This document shows positions 63,071 through 64,000 of a DNA stretch of 64,000 bases, piece by piece (the stretch's first letter is position 1; each line of letters begins with the position of its first letter). A program made the translations under genes and the position numbers. This DNA comes from Mycobacterium sp. UM_WGJ. GTDB taxonomy: Bacteria; Actinomycetota; Actinomycetes; Mycobacteriales; Mycobacteriaceae. The stretch lies in the NCBI RefSeq assembly GCF_000455125.1, contig NZ_AUWR01000011.1, forward strand, positions 62,001-126,000, given 5' to 3'. The notes beneath the pieces were generated by a model. That model searched no databases. It worked only from the letters and a program-made list of their open reading frames with translations, and was not told where the DNA came from.

Positions 63071-63804
63071 GGGCTGCTCGGTCCGGGCACCCGGTGCAGC
63101 GTCATCGAGTAGCGATAGTCTTCGCCGGCGTGGGTGTTCACCGTCACCTGGGCGACCTCACCCTCGGAGGTGGTGTAGTTGCGCTGCATCTGCAGCCCGG
63201 CGGTCCCGGGTTCGACGGCCAGCGCAGTGCTGAGTTCGGGCGTGATGATCACCGCCCGGATGTGCTGGCGGACTTCGACGACGCTGACCCCGAACACATC
63301 CTCGATCAGCGGGAAGATCGGGCCGGAGTGGCGCTGCAGCAGCCGGCCGACTCCGGCGAACGCCCGGTTGATGTAGTACTCGGTTCGACAGATCGGCGCG
63401 GACTGTCCTTGGCTGCGCCGGTTGCCGCGCACGGCCAGCCATTCGGTGCCCACCGGCAGGCCGGTGCGGGCAGCGACATCCTCGTCGAGGGTGACCATGG
63501 CGTTGGAGTCGATCTCGAACCGTGCCCCGGCCGCGAACGCCACCAGGTCATCGATCGACACCACGTCTTGGGCGTAGCAGTTGGTCGCGGCGCGGGGGAT
63601 CACCACGGTGCCCGCGCGGGGACGGGAGACGACGAGGTTGTCTTCCCGCAGTCGTCGCAACGCCTCACGGACCGTGTAGCGGCTGACGGTGAACCGTTCG
63701 CAGAGTTCATGTTCGGTGGGCAGCTGCGATCCGATCGGATAGACGCCGTCGGCGATCTCCTTGCGCAGCGTCCGCGCGACCTTCAGGTAGCGGTGGTCGG
63801 TCAC
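63067..63804 (-). CDS. GntR-family regulator with UTRA domain (HutC type)
   Basis: A 245-residue regulator. The winged helix is KVARTLRKEIADGVYPIGSQ then LPTEHELCERFTVSRYTVRE and ALRRLREDNLVVSRPRAGTVV; the UTRA ligand domain follows (ICRTEYYINRAFAGVGRLLQ, GTAGLQMQRNYTTSEGEV). GTG at 63804 overlaps the stop of the upstream gene (GTGA). It probably controls the FadD-SDR-FadD operon in answer to a pathway compound. Confidence 0.9.
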   Translation of the reverse strand: MTDHRYLKVARTLRKEIADGVYPIGSQLPTEHELCERFTVSRYTVREALRRLREDNLVVSRPRAGTVVIPRAATNCYAQDVVSIDDLVAFAAGARFEIDSNAMVTLDEDVAARTGLPVGTEWLAVRGNRRSQGQSAPICRTEYYINRAFAGVGRLLQRHSGPIFPLIEDVFGVSVVEVRQHIRAVIITPELSTALAVEPGTAGLQMQRNYTTSEGEVAQVTVNTHAGEDYRYSMTLHRVPGPSSP

Positions 63805-64000
63805 GGGACGACCGGGTGCAGTGCCAGCACGCTGCCGTCGCCGTCGGCCGAGACGAACAGGGTGCCGTCGCGGCCGCGCGCGATGCCGGCGAACGGGCCT
63901 TGGGGGCCGGAGAACGGCGGCATTCCGTTGAGCGGTTTGGGTGTCACGCCCGGTGCGGGCCCGATCGGTAACCCCTCGGCGATCAGCTGCCGTGCCCCGG
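63801..64000 (-). CDS. C-terminal part of a beta-propeller (SMP-30/gluconolactonase-like) protein, cut by window edge
   Basis: The minus-strand frame ending at 63801 is open to the right edge and encodes about 65 residues ending GIARGRDGTLFVSADGDGSV then LALHPVVP. The pattern GIARGRDGTLFVSADGDGSV is like a blade of NHL, SMP-30/gluconolactonase or PQQ-type propellers. Its TGA overlaps the gntR GTG by 4 bases, so it heads or belongs to the same operon. The family call rests on this short stretch. Confidence 0.5.
   Translation of the reverse strand, partial: GARQLIAEGLPIGPAPGVTPKPLNGMPPFSGPQGPFAGIARGRDGTLFVSADGDGSVLALHPVVP

Overview
The window is GC-rich chromosomal DNA from a mycobacterium (family Mycobacteriaceae). 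The call rests on mycolic-acid methyltransferases, the Mce ATPase gene mkl, actinobacterial RpoB/RpoC, several leaderless genes, and a gene order that follows the Mycobacterium tuberculosis secE-to-tuf region closely (order recalled from general knowledge, not searched). No rRNA, tRNA, CRISPR array, insertion sequence or prophage was seen.

Positions 1-39700 form a conserved core: secE (cut by the left edge)-nusG-rplK-rplA, then on the minus strand two mycolate methyltransferases, a LipG-type hydrolase and an ABC1/UbiB-like kinase. Next come a GH38 alpha-mannosidase with a ROK sugar kinase, a divergent HxlR regulator/DUF1772 membrane protein pair, rplJ-rplL behind an attenuator-like leader, mkl, rpoB-rpoC, a GCS2-type ligase and endonuclease IV. 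After these lie fadE8-echA4-paaX-like-echA5, two DUF3060 proteins, a TetR regulator, rpsL-rpsG-fusA-tuf, a SHOCT membrane protein, and an SDR plus ferredoxin-reductase pair preceded by a perfect KstR-type box. Compared with M. tuberculosis the mmaA cluster is reduced to two genes, mmpS5-mmpL5 with its regulator is absent from its usual place, lpqP is absent, and the carotenoid oxygenase before mkl survives only as a 3' relic.

Positions 39800-64000 form an accessory acyl-CoA island: (i) a kinase-SDR-acyl-CoA dehydrogenase-TetR-quinone reductase operon resembling the 4-hydroxyacyl-CoA logic of LvaA/ACAD11; (ii) a carboxyltransferase with a lipocalin-like partner, divergent from a second kinase and an enoyl-CoA hydratase; (iii) an orphan YrbE permease pair lacking Mce proteins; (iv) a split B12-dependent acyl-CoA mutase with an LLM oxidoreductase and a class III CoA-transferase; (v) a thiolase/DUF35 pair, TetR and enoyl-CoA hydratase; (vi) a CYP138-like P450; (vii) a GntR-FadD-SDR-FadD operon. 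Together these look like routes for activating, oxidising and rearranging unusual (branched, hydroxylated or steroid-like) acyl chains.

The most unusual non-coding element is at 26137-26320, between endonuclease IV and fadE8: a highly structured RNA with a 15-codon reading frame behind a strong Shine-Dalgarno sequence, an 11-base repeat offering alternative pairing, and a very strong intrinsic terminator, followed by a separate leaderless fadE8 promoter.
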